Shown in pieces: positions 41,197 to 50,166 of a stretch of DNA of 64,000 bases (positions are counted from its first letter, which is position 1; every line of letters starts with the position of its first letter). This stretch comes from Bradyrhizobium sp. 170 (GTDB lineage Bacteria; Pseudomonadota; Alphaproteobacteria; Rhizobiales; Xanthobacteraceae), in assembly GCF_023101085.1 (NCBI RefSeq), contig NZ_CP064703.1, forward strand, positions 4,898,001 to 4,962,000, written 5' to 3'. The notes under the pieces are model-generated. The model worked only from the letters and a program-made list of their open reading frames with translations. It was not told the origin of the DNA and ran no database searches. Both the position numbers and the translations under genes were made by a program.

Positions 41197-42246
41197 ATGG
41201 AATCCGCGATCCCCGACCATCTGCAAACCGCGCGAACGCGTCACCGCCGCGTCGGCGACGATTATGCGCCGCCCTACCCGTCCTTCGTGGCGCGGCACAA
41301 GCCAAGCGTGACGCGGGTAGTGATGGCCTATTTCGGCCTCCAATCCCGCGGCGCACCCCCGGCCGCCGCGGAGCAGGCGTTGGCGCGGCTCGCTTCGGAT
41401 TTCGCAACCGTCGACGGCCCGACGCATTGGGACCGCGCGAGCTATGTCGACGAGGCTGGTTTCACCAACCTTGTCTCGGTGGCCTACTGGGATGACCGGC
41501 AAAAATTCGATCGCTGGTTTCCGGCCGCACGCGAGCGCTGGACCGGCGATCAGCGGACCAACAACGGGTTCGGGACCTTCATCGAGGCGCTTTACCCCTC
41601 CGTGCAAGGCTATGAGACGCTGTTCTCATCCCTCGGAAGGCCCGAAGGCGTCGCCGTTCTCGCCGATGGCATGAGCGGCGAGGTTTTGGAGCACGCCTAT
41701 TGGGGCGGCATGCGCGACCGCATCCCGTTGTCCCAAACCAGCGAGATGGCGCCTTCAGGCACGCCCCGCGCGATTCGCGACGGCGCGCGCATCCGGATCA
41801 TCCCGCATGACAACCTCTGCCTGATCCGGTCGGGCCAGGATTGGGGCGATACCGAAGCCGCCGAACGCAAGATGTACCTCCGCGATGTCGAGCCGGTGTT
41901 GCGGGAAGGCATGGATTTCCTCCGCGACCAGGGTCGTTCGATCGGCTGCTATGCCAACCGTTACATGACGGTCGTCGGCGCCGATGGCGCGGCGGCCGAA
42001 AAGTCCTACGGCATGAGCTGGTGGAAAAGCCTTTCAGCGCTCGAACGCTGGGCTGAATCGCACCCGACCCATGTCAGGATATTCGGCGCCGCCATGAAAT
42101 ATCTGTCGACGCTCGGGCCGGCCGCAAAGCTGCGGCTCTACCACGAGGTCACCGTCGCCCGCACCGATGAGCAGCTTTTCGAATATGTGGATTGTCATCC
42201 GCAAACCGGAATGCTGAACGCCGTGCAGACGGTGGAGGCGGCCTGA
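41197..42246 (+). CDS. oxd: haem-containing aldoxime dehydratase
   Basis: 349 residues, family length. THWDRASYVDEAGFTNLVSV, the haem-ligand His in LRLYHEVTVA and the second His in DCHPQTGM fit phenylacetaldoxime dehydratase-type enzymes, which dehydrate aldoximes (R-CH=N-OH) to nitriles. AGGAG precedes the start. With nitrilase and AraC regulator it forms the aldoxime-nitrile route, known in plant-associated bacteria for phenylacetaldoxime or indoleacetaldoxime use. Substrate unproven. Confidence 0.9.
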   Translation: MESAIPDHLQTARTRHRRVGDDYAPPYPSFVARHKPSVTRVVMAYFGLQSRGAPPAAAEQALARLASDFATVDGPTHWDRASYVDEAGFTNLVSVAYWDDRQKFDRWFPAARERWTGDQRTNNGFGTFIEALYPSVQGYETLFSSLGRPEGVAVLADGMSGEVLEHAYWGGMRDRIPLSQTSEMAPSGTPRAIRDGARIRIIPHDNLCLIRSGQDWGDTEAAERKMYLRDVEPVLREGMDFLRDQGRSIGCYANRYMTVVGADGAAAEKSYGMSWWKSLSALERWAESHPTHVRIFGAAMKYLSTLGPAAKLRLYHEVTVARTDEQLFEYVDCHPQTGMLNAVQTVEAA

Positions 42247-42645
42247 CTACAACACCATCTGGGTCTGGGTAACAATCGCCACGAGTTTGCCGTCCTCGGT
42301 CTCCAGCCGGGTCTGCCAGACCTGGGTGCGGCGTCCCCGGTGCACCGGCGTGGCGGTGGCGATCACCGTCGACCCTTCCTTGGCGCCGCCGATGAAATTG
42401 GTCTTGCTCTCGATCGTCGTGGTGCCCTTGGCGTCCTCAGGCAGGTTGATGACGGTCGCCGCAGCCCCAACCGAATCCGCGAACGCCATCACCGCGCCGC
42501 CGTGAATCGTATTCCGCAGCGTGCAAAGGTCCGGCCGCACCAGCATACGCGCGACCACGCGATCCTTTTCGACTTCAGTGAATTTCACGCCCTTCAGCTC
42601 CGCGAACGGCATCTTCATCGCATTGACTTTGTCGAGCAGCGACAT
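42247..42645 (-). CDS. PaaI-type hotdog thioesterase
   Basis: 132 residues from ATG 42645; a GTG 11 codons earlier is less likely. TIHGGAVMAFADSVGAAA is the hotdog catalytic helix region, with IESKTNFIGGAKEGSTV and HRGRRTQVWQTRL following. It cleaves acyl-CoA thioesters; HGGAVMAFAD is close to PaaI. Its stop abuts that of the aldoxime dehydratase with no gap. Confidence 0.85.
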   Translation of the reverse strand: MSLLDKVNAMKMPFAELKGVKFTEVEKDRVVARMLVRPDLCTLRNTIHGGAVMAFADSVGAAATVINLPEDAKGTTTIESKTNFIGGAKEGSTVIATATPVHRGRRTQVWQTRLETEDGKLVAIVTQTQMVL

Positions 42646-42810
42646 GGTCCGGCAGTCCTCCCGTTTCTTGCAAGGCACTTCTGATACACAGGATCGAGCG
42701 GCCGATCCATCGATCCCGATCGAAGCATGGACGGTGCACGTAAGCCAGGCAATGACTTCCGAGGTAATGGCTGCCGTGACAATGCCCTGTTAATTCGGCA
42801 TATCGTCGCC

Positions 42811-43602
42811 ATGCGCCAGTTCCCACCCCGCCGGATCGTCTGCCTGACCGAAGAGACCGTGGAGACACTGTATCTGCTCGGCGAGCAGGACCGCATCGTC
42901 GGCGTCTCCGGCTATGCGGTGCGGCCGCCGCAGGTCCGCCGCGAGAAGCCGCGGGTTTCCGCCTTCATCTCCGCGGACATTCCGAAGATTCTGGCGCTTG
43001 AGCCCGATCTCGTGCTGGCCTTCTCCGACCTGCAGGCGAATATCGTCGCCGACCTGGTGCGGGCGGGCGTCGCCGTCCATGTCTTCAATCAACGCGACAT
43101 CGCCGGCATTTTCGCGATGATCCGCACACTTGGCGCCATGGTCGGCGCGGCGGAACGTGCTGATCAACTCGCGACGAACTTCGAAGAGCGCCTCGCGCGT
43201 ATCGCGGCAATGCCCCGCCCCTCGCCCAAGCCAAAAGTCTATTTCGAGGAATGGGATGATCCGCTGATTTCCGGCATCGGCTGGGTATCCGAACTGATCG
43301 AGATCGCCGGCGGCGAGGACGCGTTGCCGAAGCTGCGCTTTCAGCAGGCGGCCAAGGATCGGATCATTGCACCCGACGTGGTGCGCGAAGCCGCCCCGGA
43401 TGTGATCCTCGCCTCCTGGTGCGGCAAGAAGGTCGTGCCGGATCGCATAAAGCAGCGTCCGGGCTGGAGCCAGATCCCTGCGGTGCGCAACAACCGCATT
43501 GTGGAGATCAAGTCGACGATCATTCTGCAGCCGGGACCGGCCGCGCTGACGGACGGGCTGGATGCGATCGTGAAGGCGTTGTGGCCGGAGACGAATTCGT
43601 AG
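42811..43602 (+). CDS. BtuF-like periplasmic-binding-fold protein without signal peptide
   Basis: 263 residues from ATG 42811; an earlier ATG (42727) adds an unconvincing 28 residues. RRIVCLTEETVETLYLLGEQ, RIVGVSGYA, KILALEPDLVLAFSDLQ and VVREAAPDVILASW are typical of the cobalamin/siderophore binding fold (Peripla_BP_2). No export signal, no permease or ATPase nearby; related solo proteins are described as cobalamin-binding. Cytosolic or mis-annotated start; ligand uncertain. Confidence 0.75.
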   Translation: MRQFPPRRIVCLTEETVETLYLLGEQDRIVGVSGYAVRPPQVRREKPRVSAFISADIPKILALEPDLVLAFSDLQANIVADLVRAGVAVHVFNQRDIAGIFAMIRTLGAMVGAAERADQLATNFEERLARIAAMPRPSPKPKVYFEEWDDPLISGIGWVSELIEIAGGEDALPKLRFQQAAKDRIIAPDVVREAAPDVILASWCGKKVVPDRIKQRPGWSQIPAVRNNRIVEIKSTIILQPGPAALTDGLDAIVKALWPETNS

Positions 43603-43689
43603 GGTGGGCAAAGGCGCAAAGCGCCGTGCCCACCATTCTGGCGTCCGCAGCAAGCAATGGTGGGCACGCTTCGCTTTGCCCACCCTACG
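43598..43689. repeat. REP-like inverted repeat, GTAGGGTGGGCAAAG family
   Basis: Arms CGTAGGGTGGGCAAAG and CTTTGCCCACCCTACG, with the inner pair GTGCCCACCATT/AATGGTGGGCAC. Between convergent genes; overlaps the last codon of the first. Confidence 0.9.
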
Positions 43690-43699
43690 GCAGCGGCTG

Positions 43700-44977
43700 C
43701 TACACCTTCTCCACCCCGCACCATTCCGCGATGAACAGCGCGGTCGCCTTGGTCGACTTCCGCAGCGACTCCAGATCGACATATTCGTTGAAGCCGTGCA
43801 TCGCCGCCCCCGTCGCGCCGAAGCAAAGGCTCGGGATGTTGTAGTTCAGGCCGTAGAACCGCGTATCGGTCAGCGCGGTGAACGCGCGGTCCGGCACCGT
43901 GCCGCCATAGACCGCGCCAAATGCCTTTGCAAACGCGGCTTCCGGCTCGGCGGAATTCGTCAGCTCATAACCCTCGGACAGAAAGCCCGACCACTCGACC
44001 TGCGGCGGGTTGTTGGAGAGAAAACGATGATCGCGTGCAGCCACCGACACGCAGGCCAAAATCTCCTTCTGGCATTCGGCGATCGACCAGCCCGGCAGTA
44101 CCGCGATCCGGCAATCGACGTCGCACCAGGCCGGCACGCTGGAGGCCCAGTCGCCACCCTTGATGATGCCGGGGTTGAAGTTCAATGGATGGGCGACCGC
44201 GTTGAAATGGCGATCCGCCTTGGCGCGCTCGTTCCAGTCGGCCTCGAGCTTCTGCAGCGAATGAATCAGATGATAGGCCGCCATGATGGCGTTGGCACCG
44301 GCGCCGGCCTCGAAGACATGCACGGGGAAACCGCGCACCTTCAGCCGAAACCAGATCACGCCGACCTGCGAGCGCACCATCGTCTCGCCGGTCGGCTCCG
44401 GGATGAAGCAGGCGTCCGCGCGGTAGCCGCGCTGCAAGGTCGAGAGCGCGCCGACGCCGGTGGACTCTTCCTCGATCACCGACTGGAAGTGGATGCGCGC
44501 CGTCGGCTTCAGCCCTGCGGCCTTGATCGCATCCAGCGCATAGAGCGCGCCGATAGTGCCGGATTTCATGTCGCAGGCGCCACGGCCGTACATTTTGCCG
44601 TCCTTGATGACCGGCGAGAACGGCGGCGTCTCCCACATATCGAGGGGTCCTGCCGGAACGACGTCGCAGTGGCCCTGCAGGATCAGCGATTTGCCGGCAT
44701 TGTTCGCGGGACGGTAAGTGCCGACCACGGTGCGCGCTTTGGAGAAATCATGCTCGATCGGCCCAAAACCGCGCAGATCCTTCAAATCCTCGACGTCGAT
44801 ATGCCAGTCGTCGACCTCATAGCCGCGCTGACGCAGGAGGTCGCCGATCATGTCCTGGCACGGCCCTTCGGCGCCGCGGGTCGAGGGGATAGCAACGAAA
44901 TCCCTTGTCGTCGCCAGTTGCGCATCAAAGCCGGCGTCAACGGCGTCGAGGATTTTTTGTTGCGTATCGGTCGTCAT
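43700..44977 (-). CDS. M20-family ArgE/DapE-type deacylase
   Basis: 425 residues. Dizinc site residues: LQGHCDVVP (His, Asp), GRGACDMKSG (Asp), EEES (Glu pair), IPEPTGE (Glu), and AMHGFNEYV (His). The 120-residue dimerisation insert lies between. ArgE/DapE-like enzymes remove acyl groups from N-acyl amino acids in the cytosol. It is too long for DapE; the family member and substrate are unknown. Alone in its unit. Confidence 0.85.
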   Translation of the reverse strand: MTTDTQQKILDAVDAGFDAQLATTRDFVAIPSTRGAEGPCQDMIGDLLRQRGYEVDDWHIDVEDLKDLRGFGPIEHDFSKARTVVGTYRPANNAGKSLILQGHCDVVPAGPLDMWETPPFSPVIKDGKMYGRGACDMKSGTIGALYALDAIKAAGLKPTARIHFQSVIEEESTGVGALSTLQRGYRADACFIPEPTGETMVRSQVGVIWFRLKVRGFPVHVFEAGAGANAIMAAYHLIHSLQKLEADWNERAKADRHFNAVAHPLNFNPGIIKGGDWASSVPAWCDVDCRIAVLPGWSIAECQKEILACVSVAARDHRFLSNNPPQVEWSGFLSEGYELTNSAEPEAAFAKAFGAVYGGTVPDRAFTALTDTRFYGLNYNIPSLCFGATGAAMHGFNEYVDLESLRKSTKATALFIAEWCGVEKV

Positions 44978-45033
44978 GCGGCGGCTCCAGTCGGGAATTC
45001 GAAGAGGTCGGGAGCGCGCACCCTACCCCGATC

Positions 45034-45762
45034 TCAGCCGCCGGCGTAATGCGCAAAATGCGCATCCCGCAATGCATCTTCGAGCAGGCGGCCTTCTGAA
45101 TAGCCACGCAGCGACGCTGGGCGCTCGACGCCGTCGAGCAGCCGCGGACAAGGTTCCGGCGCGCCCAGCACCGTGCGCACCGGAATGCGCTCGGCATAGA
45201 TCGGCAGTTCGTAGTCCTCGTCGTCGTCGGCGACGCCCTTCGACCTGATCTTGGCGGACGCCTGCTCGATTTCCATCGCAATCACTGACGTCGCCTTGAT
45301 CTCCTGCGCCGTGCTTTGCCTTAAGGTCGCGGTCCGATCGGGAAAGAAGCGGTCGACCATAGCGACCAGCGCGCGCTCCTTCTCGGCCGGATCGGTGACG
45401 AGGTAGGCGGTACCGAAGGCCATCACGGCGCGATAATCCGCCGAATGATTGAAGCCGCAGCGCGCCAGCACGAGACTGTCGAGTTGCGCAACCGTGAGGC
45501 AGACCTGCTGACCGTCGGACTGGTTCCGCAACATGCGGCTGGCGCTGCTGCCATGCCAGTACAGCCTACTTCCCTCCCGCCAGAAGAAGGTCGGCGTGCA
45601 ATAGGGCTGGCCGTCGATCACGTAGGAAACGTGGCAGAGCATCGAGGCATCGAGCAGGCTGTGAATCGTCGTTCGGTCGTAAGAGCCGCGCTCATGCAGG
45701 CGCTTGACCCGGTTGCGTGGTGACAACGGGTAGGAAGTGGTGGTCTCGCCTTCGGTTATCAC
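45034..45762 (-). CDS. pyridoxamine 5'-phosphate oxidase-like FMN-binding protein
   Basis: 242 residues from GTG 45762 with GGAG upstream; longer in-frame extensions overlap the divergent regulator. LLDASMLCHVSYVIDGQPYC, then FFWREGSRLYWHGSSASRML, is the flavin-binding split barrel of the PNPOx-like family (closest to the Nim/pyridoxamine oxidase-related group). It may act in vitamin B6 salvage or in detoxification. It sits divergently beside a MocR regulator, which supports a PLP link. Confidence 0.8.
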   Translation of the reverse strand: MITEGETTTSYPLSPRNRVKRLHERGSYDRTTIHSLLDASMLCHVSYVIDGQPYCTPTFFWREGSRLYWHGSSASRMLRNQSDGQQVCLTVAQLDSLVLARCGFNHSADYRAVMAFGTAYLVTDPAEKERALVAMVDRFFPDRTATLRQSTAQEIKATSVIAMEIEQASAKIRSKGVADDDEDYELPIYAERIPVRTVLGAPEPCPRLLDGVERPASLRGYSEGRLLEDALRDAHFAHYAGG

Positions 45763-45808
45763 GGTAGCTCCTGTCGGGATTGGCCCAGTCGAAGAAAGTT
45801 GTACCGGC

Positions 45809-45835
45809 GAATTTGGTCTGCGATAGTGCCAATTC
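45809..45835. promoter_or_regulatory. putative MocR operator
   Basis: GAATTTGG (45809-45816) and CCAATTC (45829-45835) make an imperfect inverted repeat directly before the MocR start and in the shared divergent promoter region. Autoregulation at such sites is common for MocR/PdxR proteins. Confidence 0.4.
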
Positions 45836-45836
45836 G

Positions 45837-47342
45837 ATGCGAAAAATTCCGACCAATTCTCAGGCTGTGCGGCGCAAGGCCGAGCTTCCGCTCGACCTTG
45901 CCGGGCCCCACGTGACGCCGGATGCCTCCTCGCAGCACCGGCTCTATCAGGCACTCTGCCACGCCATCACAGGCGGGATCGCCAAACCCGGCGAGCCGCT
46001 GCCGCCGCAGCGAACGCTGGCCAAACAGACCGGCTTTCGCCGCAATGCCGTCACCTCGGCCTATGAGCGGCTGATCGCGGACGGGTTTGCGGTCGCCACC
46101 ACAGGCTCCGGCACGTTCGTCGCCGCACGCATCCCGACCCGCGCCAGCGACGCGCGCAAGACCAGAATCGCGATCGAGGCGCCGCAACAAGGCCCGCTGG
46201 CGCTAGGCTGCACGCATATCGATGAAAGGGCGCTGCAGCGCTTCAGGTCGTTTGCCGGCCGGCGCATGCGCGCTTTCGGCACCGAGCATCTGCATTACGG
46301 CGACCCCAGGGGCAGCCGCGAGTTGCGCGCCGCGATTGCCGATCATTTGTTGTCGGCGCGCGGGCTGCGCTGCGATCCGGACCAGATCATGCTGGCGTCG
46401 GGAACGCAGCACGCATTGCGGATCGTGCTGGGCGCGATCCTCAAGCCCGGCGATCACATATGGTGCGAAGATCCCGGCTATCCCGCCGCGCGAAGAGCGA
46501 TCGGGCATTGCGGCCTGCGCCCCGTCTCTGTCCCAGTCGATGCATCAGGCATGATCGTCGCCAAAGGCCGGACGCTGGCGCCGTCGGCAGGCGCGGCCTA
46601 TGTGACGCCGTCGCACCAGTTTCCGCTCGGCGTGCAGATGTCGATGACGCGGCGGCTGGAATTGCTCGACTGGGCAAGGGATGCCGGCGCCTTCGTGATC
46701 GAGGACGATTACGACAGCGAGTTTCGATACGACGGTGCGCCATTGCTGTCGCTCGCCGGTATCGATCACCTCTCGCGCGTCATCTACATGGGCACGTTTG
46801 CAAAGACACTGTTTCCCGGATTGCGCATCGGCTACTGCGCGCTGCCCGAGCGGCTGGTCGGACCGGTGACGACGGCCCGCGCCGCGCTCGACCGCTTCCC
46901 CGGCACGCTGCTGGAAGGCGCGGTGGCGGACATGCTCAATTCCGGAGCGTTCGCAGCAAACCTGCGCAAGGTGCGCGGGATCTATCGCGAAGCGCGCGAC
47001 GTCCTGGCTTCGACCTTGTCGACGGCATCGGACGGGCTTCTCACGGTGCCGGTGCCCTCGCAGGGCCTGCATCTGGTCGCGCGGTTCGATCCATCGACCG
47101 ATCCGCTGATTGCCGCCAAGGCAAAGACGGAGGCCGGCGTCGCGGGCTGGCTACTGGCGGAAACCTATTTTCGCGCGCGCCCCCTTCCCGGTTTCGTCCT
47201 CGGCTTTGCCGGCCACCCGCTGCCGCAACTGATCGCGTCCGCCGAACGGCTGGCGAAGTCATCGCTGGCGGCATTGCGGGCGAATCGCACGTCGAACGCC
47301 GGCGGAACCGGCAGGATCAAGCGGTTGAAGTCGTCGACCTAG
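45837..47342 (+). CDS. MocR/PdxR-type regulator (GntR helix-turn-helix fused to aminotransferase fold)
   Basis: 501 residues from ATG 45837. N-terminal GntR winged helix (HRLYQALCHAITGGIAKPGE, LPPQRTLAKQTGFRRNAVT), linker, then an aminotransferase-like domain with PLP Lys in GTFAKTLFPGLRIGY and EDDYDSEFRYDG. The domain senses PLP or an amine. It faces the PNPOx-like gene across about 75 bp, so it probably controls that gene. Confidence 0.9.
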   Translation: MRKIPTNSQAVRRKAELPLDLAGPHVTPDASSQHRLYQALCHAITGGIAKPGEPLPPQRTLAKQTGFRRNAVTSAYERLIADGFAVATTGSGTFVAARIPTRASDARKTRIAIEAPQQGPLALGCTHIDERALQRFRSFAGRRMRAFGTEHLHYGDPRGSRELRAAIADHLLSARGLRCDPDQIMLASGTQHALRIVLGAILKPGDHIWCEDPGYPAARRAIGHCGLRPVSVPVDASGMIVAKGRTLAPSAGAAYVTPSHQFPLGVQMSMTRRLELLDWARDAGAFVIEDDYDSEFRYDGAPLLSLAGIDHLSRVIYMGTFAKTLFPGLRIGYCALPERLVGPVTTARAALDRFPGTLLEGAVADMLNSGAFAANLRKVRGIYREARDVLASTLSTASDGLLTVPVPSQGLHLVARFDPSTDPLIAAKAKTEAGVAGWLLAETYFRARPLPGFVLGFAGHPLPQLIASAERLAKSSLAALRANRTSNAGGTGRIKRLKSST

Positions 47343-47424
47343 CCGTCGGGCCGGCCGCCCTATCAGAATCGCCGCCGCGTCACTAAGCTCAATGCCTGAT
47401 TCAATATCACGGCGGAAACACCGG

Positions 47425-47577
47425 ATGCCCGGCAATCGCAACGTTCTGTATCTCGTCATCGGCGTGTTGATCGTCGCGGTCGGTCTGCTCGGCTACAATC
47501 TCTACAAAGCCAAGCAAGAACCCGAGGGCCTGCAGATCAATGTCGGGCCCGATGGGCTGAAGATCAAGACCAAGTGA
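47425..47577 (+). CDS. small membrane protein
   Basis: 50 residues from ATG 47425; a longer start at 47392 is less probable because MPGNRNVLYL is the usual beginning in relatives I recall. One membrane helix (LYLVIGVLIVAVGLLGYNLY), then a short tail GLQINVGPDGLKIKTK outside or inside. Its last bases overlap the following gene region, so both may be co-transcribed. Confidence 0.65.
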   Translation: MPGNRNVLYLVIGVLIVAVGLLGYNLYKAKQEPEGLQINVGPDGLKIKTK

Positions 47578-47588
47578 GGGAGGCCGCT

Positions 47589-47843
47589 TTGACGCTCACA
47601 AAGGCCGAATCCCGATGCCTGCCCGCCGCCCTCGCCCTGTGGCTGATCGCAACGCCCGCCATCGCGCAGACGTTCTCGCGCGAGCAAGACATCGTCGATC
47701 TCCGGCTCGGCCAGCGGGCCCTGGTCGACGATGGATCCTGCCCGGCCGGACAGATCAAGGAAGTCATGGGCTCGCAAATGACTGCGAGCGGCGTGCTGCG
47801 CACCCGGAAATGCATTCCGCGGCTGGGGACTAAGAAGCGCTAG
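47589..47843 (+). CDS. small exported protein (DUF6719-like)
   Basis: 84 residues from TTG 47589, with GGAGG five bases upstream. Signal peptide LPAALALWLIATPAIA, then a 50-residue mature part with two cysteines (GSCPAGQIKEV and TRKCIPRL) that could form a disulfide. RLGQRALVDDGSCPAGQ fits the DUF6719 family by memory. Periplasmic; function unknown. Confidence 0.6.
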   Translation: MTLTKAESRCLPAALALWLIATPAIAQTFSREQDIVDLRLGQRALVDDGSCPAGQIKEVMGSQMTASGVLRTRKCIPRLGTKKR

Positions 47844-47847
47844 CGGC

Positions 47848-47913
47848 GATCTCCGCGCAAACGCGTTCCGCGTTTGTCGCGAGGGAAAACAGGGACCCAC
47901 TTTCCGGATTATG
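47848..47913. repeat. inverted copy of the AGCATGATCCGG element
   Basis: GATCTCCGCGCAAACGCG...TTTGTCGCGAGGGAAAAC.. CACTTTCCGGATTATGCC is the inverse of the element at 15269, somewhat diverged. Between convergent genes. Confidence 0.8.
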
Positions 47914-47915
47914 CC

Positions 47916-48365
47916 CTAGAACATGCCGTTGGTGTTCGCGGCCTTCTCCGGAATCTCCTGCACGACGTCCCAGTGTTCGACAATCTTGCCGTTTTCCAGT
48001 CTGAAAATGTCGACGATGGCGCGGCCGCGCGTGCCCTTCTCGCGTACGCTGTGGACGTGGACAATCACGTAATCGCCGTCCGCAAAGGCGCGCTTGATCT
48101 CGCTGCGGGAGTCCGGAAATTTTTCCCGCAGGAATCCGAGGAACGCCTTGAAGCCTTCGATACCGTCCGGCGCCGTCGGGTTGTGCTGGATGTAGTGCGG
48201 CCCGAAAAACTTCGCGGCGGCGTCAAAGTCCTTCCGGTTGAGCGCCGCATCGTAGAATTCGAGCACGGCCTTCTTGTTAGCTTCCTGCGTCGCCGCATCG
48301 GCGGCGAGAACCGGGGAAGCAACGAACGGCAATATGCCGATGAGGCCGATGATGATGAAGCGCAT
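47916..48365 (-). CDS. exported SnoaL/NTF2-like protein
   Basis: 149 residues from ATG 48365 (GGGGA upstream). Signal peptide IIIGLIGILPFVASPVLA. Mature domain with VLEFYDAALNRKDFDAAAKF, GPHYIQHNPTAPDGIEGF and HWDVVQEIP, the pattern of SnoaL-like cone-fold proteins (often annotated as polyketide cyclase-like or nuclear transport factor 2 family). Periplasmic. Ligand unknown. Its start lies 38 bp past the stop of the serine hydrolase, so they may be one operon. Confidence 0.8.
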   Translation of the reverse strand: MRFIIIGLIGILPFVASPVLAADAATQEANKKAVLEFYDAALNRKDFDAAAKFFGPHYIQHNPTAPDGIEGFKAFLGFLREKFPDSRSEIKRAFADGDYVIVHVHSVREKGTRGRAIVDIFRLENGKIVEHWDVVQEIPEKAANTNGMF

Positions 48366-48402
48366 GGTTGTCCCCTGTGCAATCTGTTTCGTTGAGCCCA
48401 TC

Positions 48403-49641
48403 CTACCAGCTTCCGTATTTGCCGACGACCCCGCGCCACAGCGCATCGCGTTCGCGCGCGAGCGGCTCCTTGCCGACGCTGGCGTTCTTCGCCGCGGCGG
48501 TAATGACCATCACCAGCTTGAGCTCGGGGTCGACGAAGATCGACTGTCCGTAGACGCCGAGCAGCGCGAACCGCCGCTTCTCGCCCGGAAACAGCCAGAA
48601 CTGGTAGCCATAGCCGAAATAGGGCGTCGCCTTGCGCGGCGCGAACGCCTCGGGCTGGCGGCGCCAGTCGGTGGCGTCGAGCAGATAGTCCTTCGGCACG
48701 ATCTGCCTGCCGTCGAGGACCCCGTCGTTCGCCAGCAGGATTCCAAGCCGGCCATAGTCGCGCACGACCGCATTGAAATTCCCCGACCCGCTTTCGGTGC
48801 CGTCCTTTGTCCTGATCCAGGTCGCATCGGCCTCCGCACCCATCGGCTGCCACAGCCGCGTCGTCAGATAGTCGCTCAGTGAAGTGCCGGTCACCGCGCG
48901 CAGTAACAGCGTCAAAGCCACGGTCTGGTTGGACGCATAGTGAAAACGCGTCCCCTGACCGGCCTCGCGCGTCGTGAAGGCGCGCAGCGCCGTGACCGAG
49001 TCCTGCGAGAAGCGGATCTTGTTGAATTTCGCCAGATCGTCCTTGCCGTCGTAGACTTCCTGAAACGGCACGCCGGACGCCATCCGCAGCATGTTGCGGA
49101 TCGTCGTCTCGCCATAGGGATTGCCGGCAAGGCCAGGCACGTATCTGGCGATGGTATCGTCGAGCGAAGCGATCTTCTTTTCGGCCAGCGCCATCCCGAC
49201 GGCGATGCTGACGATGGATTTTGCCATCGAATGCGAAACGAAACGATGTTCGGCATTGCGATCGTACTGATAGTGTTCGGCCAGCACCTCGCCGTTCCTG
49301 ATGAGAAGGAAGCCGGTCACGCGTTGATGGTCGAGAAAGTCGCCAAGCGTGCGGGTCTGCTGTTCGAACCGATACTCGATCTTGGGCGCGGTGGAAATTT
49401 TCGGCAATGGCCGCGGAGAGGCCGCCTTCTTCAGCGTGTAGTGCTGCAGGATGCTGTCGAGGTGGCTGAACGATCCGACCCGAACGTGCTCGTCATAAAA
49501 CCAGTTGGTGCGCGAGCCGATCGGGTAGCCGGCCGCCTTCCCCAACAGGTCCTCGTCGGGCGCAGCGCGGGCTGGCAAGCCCAGCGCGACAAGCACCGCG
49601 CAGGAGAGCAGGAGTAGTCCCGGCTGCATTGGCTGGCTCAC
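48403..49641 (-). CDS. exported serine hydrolase of the beta-lactamase/PBP superfamily
   Basis: 412 residues. Signal peptide LLLLSCAVLVALGLPARA. Catalytic SxxK is SMAK within HSMAKSIVSIAVG, the YxN motif is YASNQT, and near the C-terminus FGYGYQFWLFP stands in the KTG-region. This is the 6-aminohexanoate-dimer hydrolase/esterase type, not a canonical beta-lactamase. Periplasmic. Substrate unknown. Confidence 0.85.
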   Translation of the reverse strand: MSQPMQPGLLLLSCAVLVALGLPARAAPDEDLLGKAAGYPIGSRTNWFYDEHVRVGSFSHLDSILQHYTLKKAASPRPLPKISTAPKIEYRFEQQTRTLGDFLDHQRVTGFLLIRNGEVLAEHYQYDRNAEHRFVSHSMAKSIVSIAVGMALAEKKIASLDDTIARYVPGLAGNPYGETTIRNMLRMASGVPFQEVYDGKDDLAKFNKIRFSQDSVTALRAFTTREAGQGTRFHYASNQTVALTLLLRAVTGTSLSDYLTTRLWQPMGAEADATWIRTKDGTESGSGNFNAVVRDYGRLGILLANDGVLDGRQIVPKDYLLDATDWRRQPEAFAPRKATPYFGYGYQFWLFPGEKRRFALLGVYGQSIFVDPELKLVMVITAAAKNASVGKEPLARERDALWRGVVGKYGSW

Positions 49642-49726
49642 AGAGATCGTCGACCGGCCATTGCTTACAATGGCCGTTACCGGCGTGTCGAGCCTGCGGG
49701 GAATGTGGAGCTAAGCCGCGCCGAAT

Positions 49727-50122
49727 TTACTGGTTCGGCGCCGGCTCGAACATGCATTGCAGCGTAGGCTTTGCGATCTTGGTGAAGGTCGGGCCGATCT
49801 CGGACTGCTTCGACGGCGGCACCCACGCGGTCTCGATCGTCGGCACCCCGGTCTCGCTGATGCCGCGCAGCAGCGCTTCGCGCAGGTCGACATCTTCCAC
49901 GGTCGCGGCGGCGTAGTCGTGCAGACAGCCGCAAACCCTTTCAGGGTGCGCCCAGCGTCCGACCATATGGGGCATGCAGAGGCGAACGAACTCGCCGCGC
50001 GGATCAGGCATCTTGAACAGGGAACGGAACGAGGTCTGCGGCGGCTGAAACTGGACCTGAGCCTGCGCCGCGCCGCTGAGAAGGACGGATGCGAGGATAG
50101 CAGAACAGATACGTACGAACAT
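49727..50122 (-). CDS. exported protein with cysteine pattern
   Basis: 131 residues. Signal peptide CSAILASVLLSGAAQA, then a helical domain with Cys in RLCMPH, VCGCLHDYA and LQCMFE. The C-G-C pair is not a haem motif (CxCH absent). Likely periplasmic and disulfide-bonded. Function unknown. Confidence 0.65.
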   Translation of the reverse strand: MFVRICSAILASVLLSGAAQAQVQFQPPQTSFRSLFKMPDPRGEFVRLCMPHMVGRWAHPERVCGCLHDYAAATVEDVDLREALLRGISETGVPTIETAWVPPSKQSEIGPTFTKIAKPTLQCMFEPAPNQ

Positions 50123-50166
50123 GCAGGGCCTTTATCGGCGAACTTCTTGCAAAGGATCCGCCACGC

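Noticed and set aside
42680..42810. possible cobalamin riboswitch before the BtuF-like gene
   Set aside because: The region is short and lacks a recognisable B12-box or the long leader expected.
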